60,256 nucleotides of DNA from Novosphingobium pokkalii (GTDB taxonomy: Bacteria > Pseudomonadota > Alphaproteobacteria > Sphingomonadales > Sphingomonadaceae): NCBI RefSeq assembly GCF_014652855.1, contig NZ_BMZP01000024.1, positions 1 through 60,256 on the forward strand, in the 5' to 3' direction. Positions 48,871-56,111 of the stretch are shown here, in pieces. The notes under the pieces were generated by a model, which saw only the letters and a list, made by a program, of their open reading frames with translations, did no database searches and was not told where the DNA came from. Position 1 is the stretch's first letter, and the number at the start of each line of letters is the position of its first letter. The position numbers and the translations under genes are program-made.

Positions 48871-50142
48871 TTGTCGACAGGCCCCACAGCTAGCAGAACG
48901 AGATCGCTTACCGAGAGGGTGCGGTCCACAAGGGTGCTCGTCGATGCGTGGCACGCGATACGGCGAAATGCCGAAACGTCGCAGACTGTGTCAACGAAGC
49001 AGGCAGCTAAGGACTTTGGAATAGACCTTCCACAGAACATCAGCCGCCTCCAGCGCAGGCTTCGCAATGGATACCAGTTCGCACAGGCATACGGCGCGAC
49101 CCCACCAAAGGGCGGAGGAAAAGCCGGAAAACGGCCAATCGTGGTTGCGCCATTGGAAGACAGGATTGTCCAACGCGCCATCTTGAATGTGCTACAAGAT
49201 GCTAAGGATGCGCCGGGTGTTCAACGAGTTCTCGCCACGCCAACATCCATCGGCGGCATACGAGGTCGCGGCGTCGATAACGCGATTGCTCTATTCGACA
49301 ACTGTTGTGGCAACGGGGCCAAGTTCGTTGCTGGCTCCGACATCTCCGGGTTCTTCACGAAAATACCGCGCAAAGCAGTGATAGACTATGTGCGCCGTGA
49401 CACCGATGATGAAGCTTTCGTTGATCTGCTGGAAAGGGCGCTCACAGTCGAATTGAGTAACGCCGCTTTGCTAAGCGACGAGGATCGCAAGCTCTTTCCG
49501 ACTGGAGCGGACGGCGTGGCGCAGGGCTGCCCTTTGTCAGCTTTGGCTGGAAATATTGTGCTGGAGGCTTTCGATCAGCAGATGAACGCTGCGGGTCGGG
49601 GCATCACTTGCATCCGATACATCGACGACTTTATTCTTGTGGGCAGCACGAGGTCGCAAGTGTCGAAAGCGATGCAGAGCGCGAAAACACATCTGGCTAC
49701 GCTCGGGATGGACATTTATGATCCCGTGGCTAACCCGGACAAAGCCTTCATCGGGGCGATTGGTGAGCCACACGTTTTTCTCGGCTACGAGATCATCCCC
49801 GGTCAGTATCGCCCGTCACAACGCGCCTGCGATGCACTAATCGGACGGATTGACGCACTGCTAAACGGTGGACGAAGGTCGATTAGGCGCGCCGTTGAAC
49901 AGAAGCCACTTGCACCAACCGAGCGTTGCTATGCGCAAACCATTGCTGCGGTCGATAACACGATTAGGGGTTGGCGCGGTTCCTACAGTGCGGCTCTTTG
50001 TTCCACGACCTTCGCAAAACTGGATCGGGTGGTTGAACAGCGCCTCAACGGCTTCGATCAATTCTTTCGATCTCATACTGCCAATGCGAACCCCAGCGCT
50101 CGAAGACGCGCACTTGGCGTGCACCTATTGGAACACTGCTGA
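48871..50142 (+). CDS. Reverse transcriptase (RT2), canonical Y-I-D-D, unclassified
   Basis: About 423 residues. The fingers contain PPKGGGKAGKRPIVVAPLED and RIVQRAILNVL. Motif A is FVAGSDISGFFTKIPR, motif B GVAQGCPLSALAGNIVLEAF, motif C CIRYIDDFILVG and motif E FLGYEI. A thumb-like segment (NTIRGWRGSYSAAL) and KLDRVVEQRLNGF follow. No maturase, HNH or nitrilase domain is attached and no intron RNA core was seen. The open frame starts at 48823 and has no ATG in the relevant part. TTG 48871, six bases after GGGGG, is the best start; GTG 48919 or 48934 are alternatives. The flanking repeats and hairpins, and the neighbouring RM operon, suggest a defence RT with an RNA partner. Confidence 0.85.
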   Translation: MSTGPTASRTRSLTERVRSTRVLVDAWHAIRRNAETSQTVSTKQAAKDFGIDLPQNISRLQRRLRNGYQFAQAYGATPPKGGGKAGKRPIVVAPLEDRIVQRAILNVLQDAKDAPGVQRVLATPTSIGGIRGRGVDNAIALFDNCCGNGAKFVAGSDISGFFTKIPRKAVIDYVRRDTDDEAFVDLLERALTVELSNAALLSDEDRKLFPTGADGVAQGCPLSALAGNIVLEAFDQQMNAAGRGITCIRYIDDFILVGSTRSQVSKAMQSAKTHLATLGMDIYDPVANPDKAFIGAIGEPHVFLGYEIIPGQYRPSQRACDALIGRIDALLNGGRRSIRRAVEQKPLAPTERCYAQTIAAVDNTIRGWRGSYSAALCSTTFAKLDRVVEQRLNGFDQFFRSHTANANPSARRRALGVHLLEHC

Positions 50143-50169
50143 CAATATGTCCCATATGCCCCTGCCCAT

Positions 50170-50241
50170 GCGCGACAGTGCCAGCCGGGCTGAAACCTGT
50201 CTCACTGGAATGGTCAGGCGCGCAGTGAGACACTGTCGCGC
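50170..50241. other. Long two-segment hairpin just downstream of RT2
   Basis: GCGCGACAGT (50170-50179) pairs with ACTGTCGCGC (50232-50241) and GTCTCACTG (50199-50207) with CAGTGAGAC (50223-50231), giving a 19-bp interrupted stem with an internal 19-nt bulge on one side. A direct repeat, CCCATGCGCGACAGTGCC at 50165 and CCCATGTGCGACAATGCC at 50253, frames it. It lies between the convergent RT2 and XRE genes, so it could be a terminator (no T-run seen) or an RNA structure. Confidence 0.75.
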
Positions 50242-50287
50242 AGGGTCATAGGCCCATGTGCGACAATGCCCGGTGCAACGGGGTGCA

Positions 50288-50635
50288 TCAGCCCAGCGCC
50301 CGGCTGACGGCCTCCGGCTCCCGGTCGATGACGGCAAGATAGGCGAGCAGCGCGCTATCGGCTTTTGTCCGGCCTTGCTCCAGATCGCGCAGGCGCGCCA
50401 CGTTGATCCGGTATCGTTTGGCGAAGCGGTCCTGACTTAGCCCGGTGCGGGCGCGCACCCGGCGGACAACGCTGGCAGCTTCCATACGGGCCATCTCTTC
50501 CGCCGTCAGCGGTGGGTTGTCGGCATCCGCCTTCGCCGCCGCCGTGATGTCGGCATCGGTCATGGCGTCGAGCCGCGCCGCCTGCTCCCCGGTCAACGTC
50601 GGCATGCTGTAAGGATCGAGTTTGAAGCGTTCCAT
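50288..50635 (-). CDS. XRE-family regulator, antitoxin-like
   Basis: A 115-residue protein with an acidic N-terminal half (MTDADITAAAKADADNPPLT) and a C-terminal helix-turn-helix (VRARTGLSQDRFAKRYRINV; RLRDLEQGRTKAD). This layout is common among antitoxin-like regulators paired with small toxins. No partner toxin gene is adjacent: the upstream side is a recombinase gene and the downstream side the RT2 hairpin. It may be an orphan, or may regulate its neighbours. Divergent from the recombinase gene across about 145 bp. Confidence 0.8.
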   Translation of the reverse strand: MERFKLDPYSMPTLTGEQAARLDAMTDADITAAAKADADNPPLTAEEMARMEAASVVRRVRARTGLSQDRFAKRYRINVARLRDLEQGRTKADSALLAYLAVIDREPEAVSRALG

Positions 50636-50781
50636 AGCTCAATATGCGGGAGTTCGTGTGTCGCCTTCAAGCCCATTCGGCACGGCATACCGGGCGTCGC
50701 TTGACAAAGAAAGTCTCACTATTTCCGTGACTTAGAGCTTAGGCCGTGCATTATCTTCTTGAGAAAACCAAGGAGAAACAA

Positions 50782-51348
50782 GTGCTTATCGGCTATGCAC
50801 GTGTCAGCACCGTAGATCAGGTAGCAGGTTTGGAAGCGCAGTTGCGCGACCTTGCTGCAACGGGTTGCACGGAGAAGATATTTTCGGAGCGGGTAAGTTC
50901 CCTTGCCCAGCGCGATCAGCTTGCCGCCGCGCTCGATTATGTCCGCGAGGGGGATTGCTTATGTGTCGTCAGATTGGATCGGCTGGCGCGTAGCACGGCG
51001 GACTTGCTGTCAATCATCGCGACGCTGGAACGGAAAGGCGTCTCCCTTCGCATTTTGGACTTCGGCGGACAGGTGGTTGACACAATGTCACCGTCCGGGA
51101 AGCTGATCGTCACCATGTTCGGCGCGGTGGCGCAGTTCGAGAGAGAACTGGCGCGTCTCCGCGCCTGCGAAGGCATTGCCAAGGCTAAGGCGGATGGCAA
51201 ATACAAGGGCCGCGCACCAACAGCGCGCCGCCTCGCGCCGCAGGTCCGCGAATTGCGGGCGTCCGGCATCGGCCCCAGCGCCATCGCGGCGCAATTGGGT
51301 ATCAGCCGGGCGTCGGTGCACCGGATCATCGCGGAGGTCGCCGCATGA
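50782..51348 (+). CDS. Serine recombinase (resolvase/invertase family)
   Basis: A 188-residue small serine recombinase. The catalytic serine lies in IGYARVSTVDQ, followed by VVRLDRLARSTADLL, FGAVAQFERELARLRACEGI and a C-terminal helix-turn-helix (GPSAIAAQLGISRASVHRII). GTG 50782 is chosen because AAGGAG is six bases upstream; the frame opens at 50746. Members resolve cointegrates or invert DNA. No inverted pair of crossover sites was recognised nearby. It overlaps the next gene by four bases. One TGCAAC palindrome lies inside at 50856-50869. Confidence 0.92.
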   Translation: MLIGYARVSTVDQVAGLEAQLRDLAATGCTEKIFSERVSSLAQRDQLAAALDYVREGDCLCVVRLDRLARSTADLLSIIATLERKGVSLRILDFGGQVVDTMSPSGKLIVTMFGAVAQFERELARLRACEGIAKAKADGKYKGRAPTARRLAPQVRELRASGIGPSAIAAQLGISRASVHRIIAEVAA

Positions 51349-51545
51349 GGCCCGATCTGCCCCGCGCCTTCGCCGACGTCACCGCCCGGCTGGAGGATGC
51401 CCACAGTCTCGCCGTGGAGGGCCAGCGCCGCGATAATGCCTCGGACATGCAACGTGTCCTTGTGGGCCAGCTTCGTGCTGGCTTGGCGGAGATTGACGGC
51501 AGGCTGTCCGCCATGGCTGCGATGCTCGACAGGTCTTCCCGATGA
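51345..51545 (+). CDS. Small island protein, 66 residues, unknown function
   Basis: Starts MRPDLPRAFADVTARLEDAH, is predicted to be all helical (LRAGLAEIDGRLSAMAAML) and may form a coiled coil. No family is recognised. It overlaps the recombinase stop by four bases (ATGA) and the following gene by four bases, so the three form one translationally coupled unit. Support comes mainly from this overlap pattern. Confidence 0.65.
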   Translation: MRPDLPRAFADVTARLEDAHSLAVEGQRRDNASDMQRVLVGQLRAGLAEIDGRLSAMAAMLDRSSR

Positions 51546-52090
51546 CGGCCTCGCTCGACATCGACGCCTATATCGACGCCCTACCATCGCACCGCCTGCG
51601 CCAGCCGCTCCGGGTGCCGCTGGCCTATCAGGAAAGCCCATGGCCACTTTTGCGGGCCTATAACGGCTTCACGGGCGAGGAACGGCGGCGCGGTGGCCAG
51701 TTGATTGGCTGGCTGCAAACGGCGGGTTGCCTAGCCCGGCCTAGCCGATGTGATATTTGCCGAAGCCGTGAGCGCGTGGCCTTCCACTCCGAGAGCTATT
51801 ACCACGCCCTGCGCCCGGCCAGCTTGTGCAATGCCTGCCACATGGCTCTGCACAAGCGCCATTTCGCGTGGGATGCGTGGCGCAGGATCGTCGGTGCCCA
51901 CGCGGTCAATGGCAGGGAGTGGTGGGCAATCACGCCGCGCCATGGCCTCGCCATCGCGGAGCATCTGCGCGCCCGGCATGGTTGGGCGGCGGCGGACATT
52001 GAACATTCGCCGATTGCACCGCTGCCCGATGCCATCACCGCGCTGTTGCCCGGCAACATGTTGCACCACAGCCGCATATTCACCCCTTGA
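51542..52090 (+). CDS. Zinc-binding HNH-like protein of unknown function
   Basis: A 182-residue protein with two cysteine pairs, CDICRSRERVAFHSESYY and LCNACHMALHKRHF, separated by about 25 residues. That spacing and the trailing C-H-x3-H recall HNH/EndoVII-type zinc-stabilised nuclease folds. The usual D-H before the second pair is replaced by FHSESYYH, so catalytic activity is uncertain. It is the third gene of the recombinase unit and ends 363 bp before the replication gene. A homing or DNA-nicking role is possible, but not demonstrable here. Confidence 0.7.
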   Translation: MTASLDIDAYIDALPSHRLRQPLRVPLAYQESPWPLLRAYNGFTGEERRRGGQLIGWLQTAGCLARPSRCDICRSRERVAFHSESYYHALRPASLCNACHMALHKRHFAWDAWRRIVGAHAVNGREWWAITPRHGLAIAEHLRARHGWAAADIEHSPIAPLPDAITALLPGNMLHHSRIFTP

Positions 52091-52119
52091 AATAAATATC
52101 CGACGACGACACCGGTAAA

Positions 52120-52162
52120 TTGACTAAAAATCCAGTCCATGTTGACAAAAAATGCAGGCCAT
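52120..52162 (+). repeat. Tandem 22-bp direct repeat in the AT-rich leader of the replication gene
   Basis: Two units start at 52120 and 52142 with consensus TTGACwAAAAATsCAGkCCAT (three differences). The second TTGACA is followed 18 bp later by TAGAGT, so the pair overlaps a possible promoter. The surrounding 52090-52210 is the most AT-rich stretch of the island, as expected for an origin or regulatory region. Confidence 0.7.
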
Positions 52163-52238
52163 AAGTAGAGTTTTATTTATATTTGCTCATTACTCGAAAT
52201 AGTCTATATTGCGCCAGTCGGGATTGATCCCCCGTCGC

Positions 52239-52309
52239 GTGTGTGCTGCTGCCCAGTTGCGTTTTGCGCTCGAAGGGCTGGTCGGCAGCACACACAACTT
52301 CGAGCGCAA
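52239..52309 (+). promoter_or_regulatory. Interleaved inverted repeats (pseudoknot-like leader) before the replication gene
   Basis: GTGTGTGCTGC (52239-52249) is complementary to GCAGCACACAC (52285-52295). TTGCGCTCGAAG (52264-52275) is complementary to CTTCGAGCGCAA (52298-52309). The order a-b-a'-b' means the RNA can form an H-type pseudoknot or one of two competing hairpins. It lies 145 bp before the replication gene start. A leader controlling replication-protein synthesis is a reasonable inference. Confidence 0.75.
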
Positions 52310-52453
52310 CATGACCCAACCAACCCGCAACGACCAATCCGGACATGAGCAGCCTTCGGCAGTGAAGGCTGCCAAGGCTTGCGCGTGCGTCCCGCACCTG
52401 ATGTGCGGCGCAACTTTCCGATCTTGCTCTTGCGGCGCTCGCAGGAGATCAAC

Positions 52454-53845
52454 ATGACCGGCAAAATAATCGACTTTGTATCGCACGCCGAAGCGGCAAA
52501 AGCCGTCCCGCTACAGGCTAAACTGGAGGCGTATCAGCGCGTGATCCGGGAGTGGTCCGGGCATCTCACGGTCAATGAGTTTGTCGTGCTCATAGCAGTC
52601 ACAGACCGCACCATTGGCTGGGGCAAGCGCGAAGCACGCTTCCGTGTCAGCGCCCTGTTATCCGGCGATACAGTGTATGCGCGGCTACCAATCAAGCGCA
52701 CAGCCATTTTCGATGCGCTCGCCAGTCTTGAGGCCAAGGGCGTCATTCACCGCCGCAGGGATCGCAGCAGGCCGGATCATGTGCATTTCCGTGTCAACAT
52801 CAACTGGAAGCCGGGGACGGCATCACTTCTTGAGTATCCCGAAGGGACTGAAAGCGGGTCCGCCACGCGAACTAACCCGTCCGCAATACGGACCGGCCAG
52901 TCCGCCACACGGACCCTATATACAGTATCAGACACAGTAATCGAAAACGGTAGTCAGGAGCGCGCCGTCCCGGCACGCTCGGCAACGGAAGAAAAATTTT
53001 GTCCGGGGAAAGAAGAAAGGCCCCAACCCCAAACCCCTTCCCCACGCCCTCGCAAGCCGCTGGCTGATCCGGTCACTTTGATCCGGGAGAAGGCGGCCAA
53101 TGCGCAAGCCATCGAGCGGGCGCGGCAGGCAGATGAGAAAGCTGGTCGGACCAGCCCAAGTCCAGCGACGAAGCTCGTCATCATCGAAGGCGCGTGGCGG
53201 GATGCGATCCTTGAGGCGTTCCCGCACAACGTCATCCCGGTTTGGGGCGTCCGCGAAAAGGCGCAGGCCAAGCAAGCCGCCGCGAAGTTCCTGCACCACA
53301 ACCAGATCACCTTCCCGGCGTTCGTGGCTTGGGCCGCGACCAACTGGACGGCGATCATGCGGAAGCAGTTCAAGTGGATGACGAAAAGCCCGCCGCCTGC
53401 TGTCCCGGCATGGGGATTTTTCATCGCGCAGCTTCACCAGTTCGCCGAGTGCTGGGGCGAGCGTAAGCTCGAAGCCTGGCTGTCCGACACCGACCGCACC
53501 GAGATCGAGAAGGCTATGGGCCGTGGCGCGACGTGGGAGCAGGCCGTCGCCCAACTCTCCGAAGCCAAGGCCAAGGGCGTGCTCCGGCAAGAGATGGACA
53601 AGCGCGAGCTTGACGTTCGCATCCGGGAGGCCGCAGCCGAACTCAAGATGGCGCGTGCGCAGAAACTGGCCGATTACGCGGGCAATGCCCCGGTGCATCC
53701 CCGTTCTCGCGCCGCCATGCGCATGAAGCGCGAGGCCGAACAAGCCGCCAATCCTCTGCCGCCGCCAGAACCAACGCAAGGCGACTTCACCGGCTTTGTC
53801 CCCGCTCCCCTCTTGCCAGAGAAGTGCCCGTTCGATGACGAGTAA
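52454..53845 (+). CDS. Phage O-like replication initiation protein
   Basis: A 463-residue protein from the ATG at 52454, preceded by AGGAG. The N-terminal winged helix resembles phage replication protein O: HLTVNEFVVLIAVTDRTIGW then PIKRTAIFDALASLEAKGVI. A Ser/Thr/Arg repeat segment follows (SATRT-type, residues about 135-155, encoded by iteron-like DNA), then a Pro-rich linker, a helical middle region and a charged C-terminus ending PEKCPFDDE. Such proteins bind the origin and load the helicase. A replication gene suggests that the excised island can replicate or once could. No DnaC-like loader or helicase gene follows. Confidence 0.72.
   Translation: MTGKIIDFVSHAEAAKAVPLQAKLEAYQRVIREWSGHLTVNEFVVLIAVTDRTIGWGKREARFRVSALLSGDTVYARLPIKRTAIFDALASLEAKGVIHRRRDRSRPDHVHFRVNINWKPGTASLLEYPEGTESGSATRTNPSAIRTGQSATRTLYTVSDTVIENGSQERAVPARSATEEKFCPGKEERPQPQTPSPRPRKPLADPVTLIREKAANAQAIERARQADEKAGRTSPSPATKLVIIEGAWRDAILEAFPHNVIPVWGVREKAQAKQAAAKFLHHNQITFPAFVAWAATNWTAIMRKQFKWMTKSPPPAVPAWGFFIAQLHQFAECWGERKLEAWLSDTDRTEIEKAMGRGATWEQAVAQLSEAKAKGVLRQEMDKRELDVRIREAAAELKMARAQKLADYAGNAPVHPRSRAAMRMKREAEQAANPLPPPEPTQGDFTGFVPAPLLPEKCPFDDE
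52858..52915. repeat. Three iteron-like repeats inside the replication gene
   Basis: Units start at 52858, 52879 and 52900, spaced exactly 21 bp. The second and third read GTCCGCAATACGGACC and GTCCGCCACACGGACC, each itself an inverted repeat; the first is degenerate (GTCCGCCACGCGAAC). An AT-rich stretch follows at 52916-52955. Iterons plus AT-rich DNA within the initiator gene is the layout of lambda-type origins in gene O. The 21-bp period also equals seven codons, so a coding explanation exists. Confidence 0.65.
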
Positions 53846-54038
53846 GACCACAGCACAAATCGTCTTGATGTCGCTCGGGCATGAACCGCTGGCGAGCGGC
53901 GCTGCCATGCGCAATCGGCGCTGCAACCCGTTGCAAATCGGCATCCGGACGATGCGCCACGAGCGTGGACATCCGGATGCGCAGTTGACGGTGAGTTTGA
54001 TGGTGCCGGTCGGCCACCCTAATACTGCGGGGCCGCAC

Positions 54039-54248
54039 TCAATCCAAGAGATCGCCCATGCTGACGCCAAGGGCCTTGGCCAGCCGGTCCACGACGCGGA
54101 TGGTCGGATTGCGGGCACCGCGCTCCAGATCGCTGATATACGTCCGGTGGATGTCAGCATCATGAGCGAAGTCTTCCTGCGACCGCCCCGCCGCCGTGCG
54201 CAGCCGCTTCAAGTTCCCGCCAAGCCGTTTGCAGACATCCGCTTCCAT
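54039..54248 (-). CDS. Small XRE regulator, C-protein/repressor-like
   Basis: A 69-residue helix-turn-helix protein: GGNLKRLRTAAGRSQEDFAH, HRTYISDLERGARNPTIRVV, LAKALGVSMGDLLD. It has the size and sequence style of phage-type repressors and restriction controller proteins. A perfect operator-like palindrome lies 43 bp before its start (54291-54310), between it and the divergent membrane-protein gene, so auto-regulation and control of that gene are likely. The 193 bp from 53846 to 54038 on its downstream side contain a TGCAAC palindrome and no convincing gene. Confidence 0.85.
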   Translation of the reverse strand: MEADVCKRLGGNLKRLRTAAGRSQEDFAHDADIHRTYISDLERGARNPTIRVVDRLAKALGVSMGDLLD

Positions 54249-54290
54249 GCCCGGACATGGGCGGCAATGTCGCCGATCAGTCCACAGACG

Positions 54291-54310
54291 ATCAGTGACG
54301 TGTCACTGAT
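54291..54310. promoter_or_regulatory. Operator-like palindrome for the small XRE regulator
   Basis: ATCAGTGAC-GT-GTCACTGAT is a perfect 9-bp inverted repeat with a 2-bp centre. A further half-site AGTGAC follows at 54312-54317 and a diverged GATCAGTCC precedes it at 54275. It lies in the divergent promoter region, as expected for a dimeric XRE repressor. Confidence 0.75.
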
Positions 54311-54399
54311 AAGTGACGACTGGTTTACCTTATCCCCGTATGCTGACGCTCAACCGGACACATTCGCCCGCCACACGACACACCAGCAAAGGGACACTT

Positions 54400-54867
54400 A
54401 TGCGCGAAGACATTATCCGCCGTGCAGCCGCTGCCGACGCCGCTGCAAGGGAACAGCAGGCGCGGTTGGGAATTGAACGACCGCGACCAGCCCCAGCACG
54501 TCCGAGCACGAGGCCCGTGTGGATCGCGGCGCTGCTGCTCATGCTACTCCTGCTTATCCCGCAGATAGCGGATGGTCACAAAGCTCCCCTTGCGTTTTTT
54601 GCTTTGGCCCCGCTGGCGGCAGTCATCTATTTTATGCCGAGCTTTGTGGCCTACAAGCGAGGCCGCCACAACAGGTCGGCAATCCTGCTGCTGAACCTGT
54701 TCTTGGGGTGGACGTTCTTTGGCTGGGTCATAGCCTTGGTATGGTCAACCACGACACCCTCGGCACCGACCATGGCATATGGTGGACGCATGGGCCTTGG
54801 CGAATTGGCGGCGCGGACAGCCGTCCGAGCAACAGTATGGGAAACCGTGTTTCGGTTGTTCCGGTAA
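54400..54867 (+). CDS. Superinfection-immunity-family (Imm-like) membrane protein
   Basis: A 155-residue protein from the ATG at 54400 (AAAGGGA upstream). After an Arg/Ala-rich cytoplasmic start and a first helix (WIAALLLMLLLLIPQI), a second helix leads into the family signature FVAYKRGRHNRSAILLLNLFLGWTFFGWVIALVW (given here only as key segments: YKRGRHNRSA and LFLGWTFFGW). The family is named after T4 Imm, which blocks DNA entry by related phages; most bacterial members are untested. Divergent from the XRE repressor, which probably controls it. Confidence 0.82.
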   Translation: MREDIIRRAAAADAAAREQQARLGIERPRPAPARPSTRPVWIAALLLMLLLLIPQIADGHKAPLAFFALAPLAAVIYFMPSFVAYKRGRHNRSAILLLNLFLGWTFFGWVIALVWSTTTPSAPTMAYGGRMGLGELAARTAVRATVWETVFRLFR

Positions 54868-54931
54868 GGGGCGGCGGTTATTGGTCAGGAATGCGGCGGG
54901 GCTGATGGCGGAATTGTTAGGGGAGACGTCC

Positions 54932-55264
54932 TCACCTTCCCGACATCGCATCAGAAGCGACCATTGCGAAAATCCAGCCATACATAGCAAGAAGTCCACC
55001 GTAGGCAGCGGCTAACGTCCAAAAACCGACAGGGGAGTTATTCCGCTCAACCTTTGCTCCCCGTGCGGGCATTATGCCGGTCTTCAATCCCACAAAAAGT
55101 AGCCAGCCTACAATTTGAGGAATTAGGAGAAACGCGGTTCCTCCAATCATCGCTCGCCAACCGAACGACGATCCGCCAAATATCAAGAATGGCATGATTG
55201 CAATGGCGAAGAAGCACGCCAGCGTGCCTCCTCTTTGTTTCCATGACCAATCCCACCAGAGCAT
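54932..55264 (-). CDS. Four-helix membrane protein of unknown function
   Basis: A 110-residue hydrophobic protein. Helices lie at about 13-33 (TLACFFAIAIMPFLIFGG), 36-56, 58-75 and 84-105 (WTLAAAYGGLLAMYGWIFAM), and basic residues cluster near the N-terminus (WKQRGG). No family is recognised. It is convergent with the immunity-like gene. The consistent hydrophobic pattern supports a real gene, but no ribosome-binding site stands out. Confidence 0.6.
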   Translation of the reverse strand: MLWWDWSWKQRGGTLACFFAIAIMPFLIFGGSSFGWRAMIGGTAFLLIPQIVGWLLFVGLKTGIMPARGAKVERNNSPVGFWTLAAAYGGLLAMYGWIFAMVASDAMSGR

Positions 55265-55362
55265 TTCGACGAAATATCATGTGCTCGGCACAGTCCGCAA
55301 TAGCTCCGCGTCAATAATAGCGGCTTCCGATGAAAATTGGGCTATCCTCCGCCCGCACCGGA

Positions 55363-55770
55363 TTATGCTTCCACCCCGTTGCCCCGGATCGGCTGCACCA
55401 AGTCCCATCGGTTGCCATACAGGTCTTCAAAGACCGCGACGGTGCCATAAGGCTCATGCCGGGGCTGTTCGACAAAGCGCACCCCGCGCTGCGTATAGGC
55501 TGCATGGTCGCGGGCGAAATCGTCGGTCTCAAGGAACAGGAACACCCGCCCGCCACTCTGGTCGCCGATGACGCGGCTTTGCCGGTTCCCGACCGCTCGC
55601 GCCAGCAGCAATTCGCTGCCCGCCCCTTGCGGAGCCACCACAACCCATCGTTTCCCATCACCAAGCGCGGTGTCCTCGCGCAGGTCAAAGCCGAGCTTGC
55701 CGACGAAATAGGCAATAGCCTCGTCATAGTCGGCAACCAGAAGGGACGTGAGGCTCAATCGCTGCGGCAT
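55363..55770 (-). CDS. VOC-family (glyoxalase/bleomycin-resistance-like) protein
   Basis: A 135-residue protein with two beta-alpha-beta-beta-beta units: LSLTSLLVADYDEAIAYFVG with GKLGFDLREDT, and a second half ending VAVFEDLYGNRWDLVQP, the typical end of bacterial VOC proteins with its metal-binding glutamate. The substrate is unknown. It is probably passenger cargo of the island. The 341 bp that follow (55771-56111) carry no gene I can support; short open frames there look like chance frames. Confidence 0.85.
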   Translation of the reverse strand: MPQRLSLTSLLVADYDEAIAYFVGKLGFDLREDTALGDGKRWVVVAPQGAGSELLLARAVGNRQSRVIGDQSGGRVFLFLETDDFARDHAAYTQRGVRFVEQPRHEPYGTVAVFEDLYGNRWDLVQPIRGNGVEA

Positions 55771-56111
55771 TGCGCTGATCTATCCGAAGCGCGCCACCCC
55801 GCCAACGCCGGATTGCTGGTGCGCCGGGAGCGGCATGACTGGCCGATGATCCTGCCCGCCGTCAGCCCCATCAATTCAGAGCCGACAAATCGAGGCCATG
55901 TTCTGACCTGCTCCCACAGAACCTTGCTTGCAATCTGCCCTGCCTCTCCGCCTCGCAACCCCATGCAAAACAGCTATATGCGCCCCGAGAGCGCGTCGGC
56001 ATAGCTCTGGCCCTCGGTGTGCCGCCCGCGCCGCCCTCGCGCCAGCGACCCGCTCTGGCGCTCGCCGTGGCGGGCCTGTATGAGAGAAACGAACTATTGG
56101 ACGAGGCGACC

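Noticed and set aside
48871..50142. Group II intron
   Set aside because: RT2 lacks a maturase X domain and endonuclease domain, and no domain V-like RNA hairpin or intron boundaries were seen near it.
48280..50241. Classical retron
   Set aside because: I could not identify msr/msd-type a1/a2 arms or a retron effector gene next to RT2; a structure search would be needed to exclude it fully.
53836..54476. Plus-strand open frame overlapping the end of the replication gene
   Set aside because: It runs antisense through the well-supported XRE gene, has no ribosome-binding site of note and shows no recognisable domain.
55771..56111. Open frames on both strands between the VOC gene and the 81-residue gene
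   Set aside because: Arg/Cys-rich, low-complexity translations without family features; treated as non-coding.
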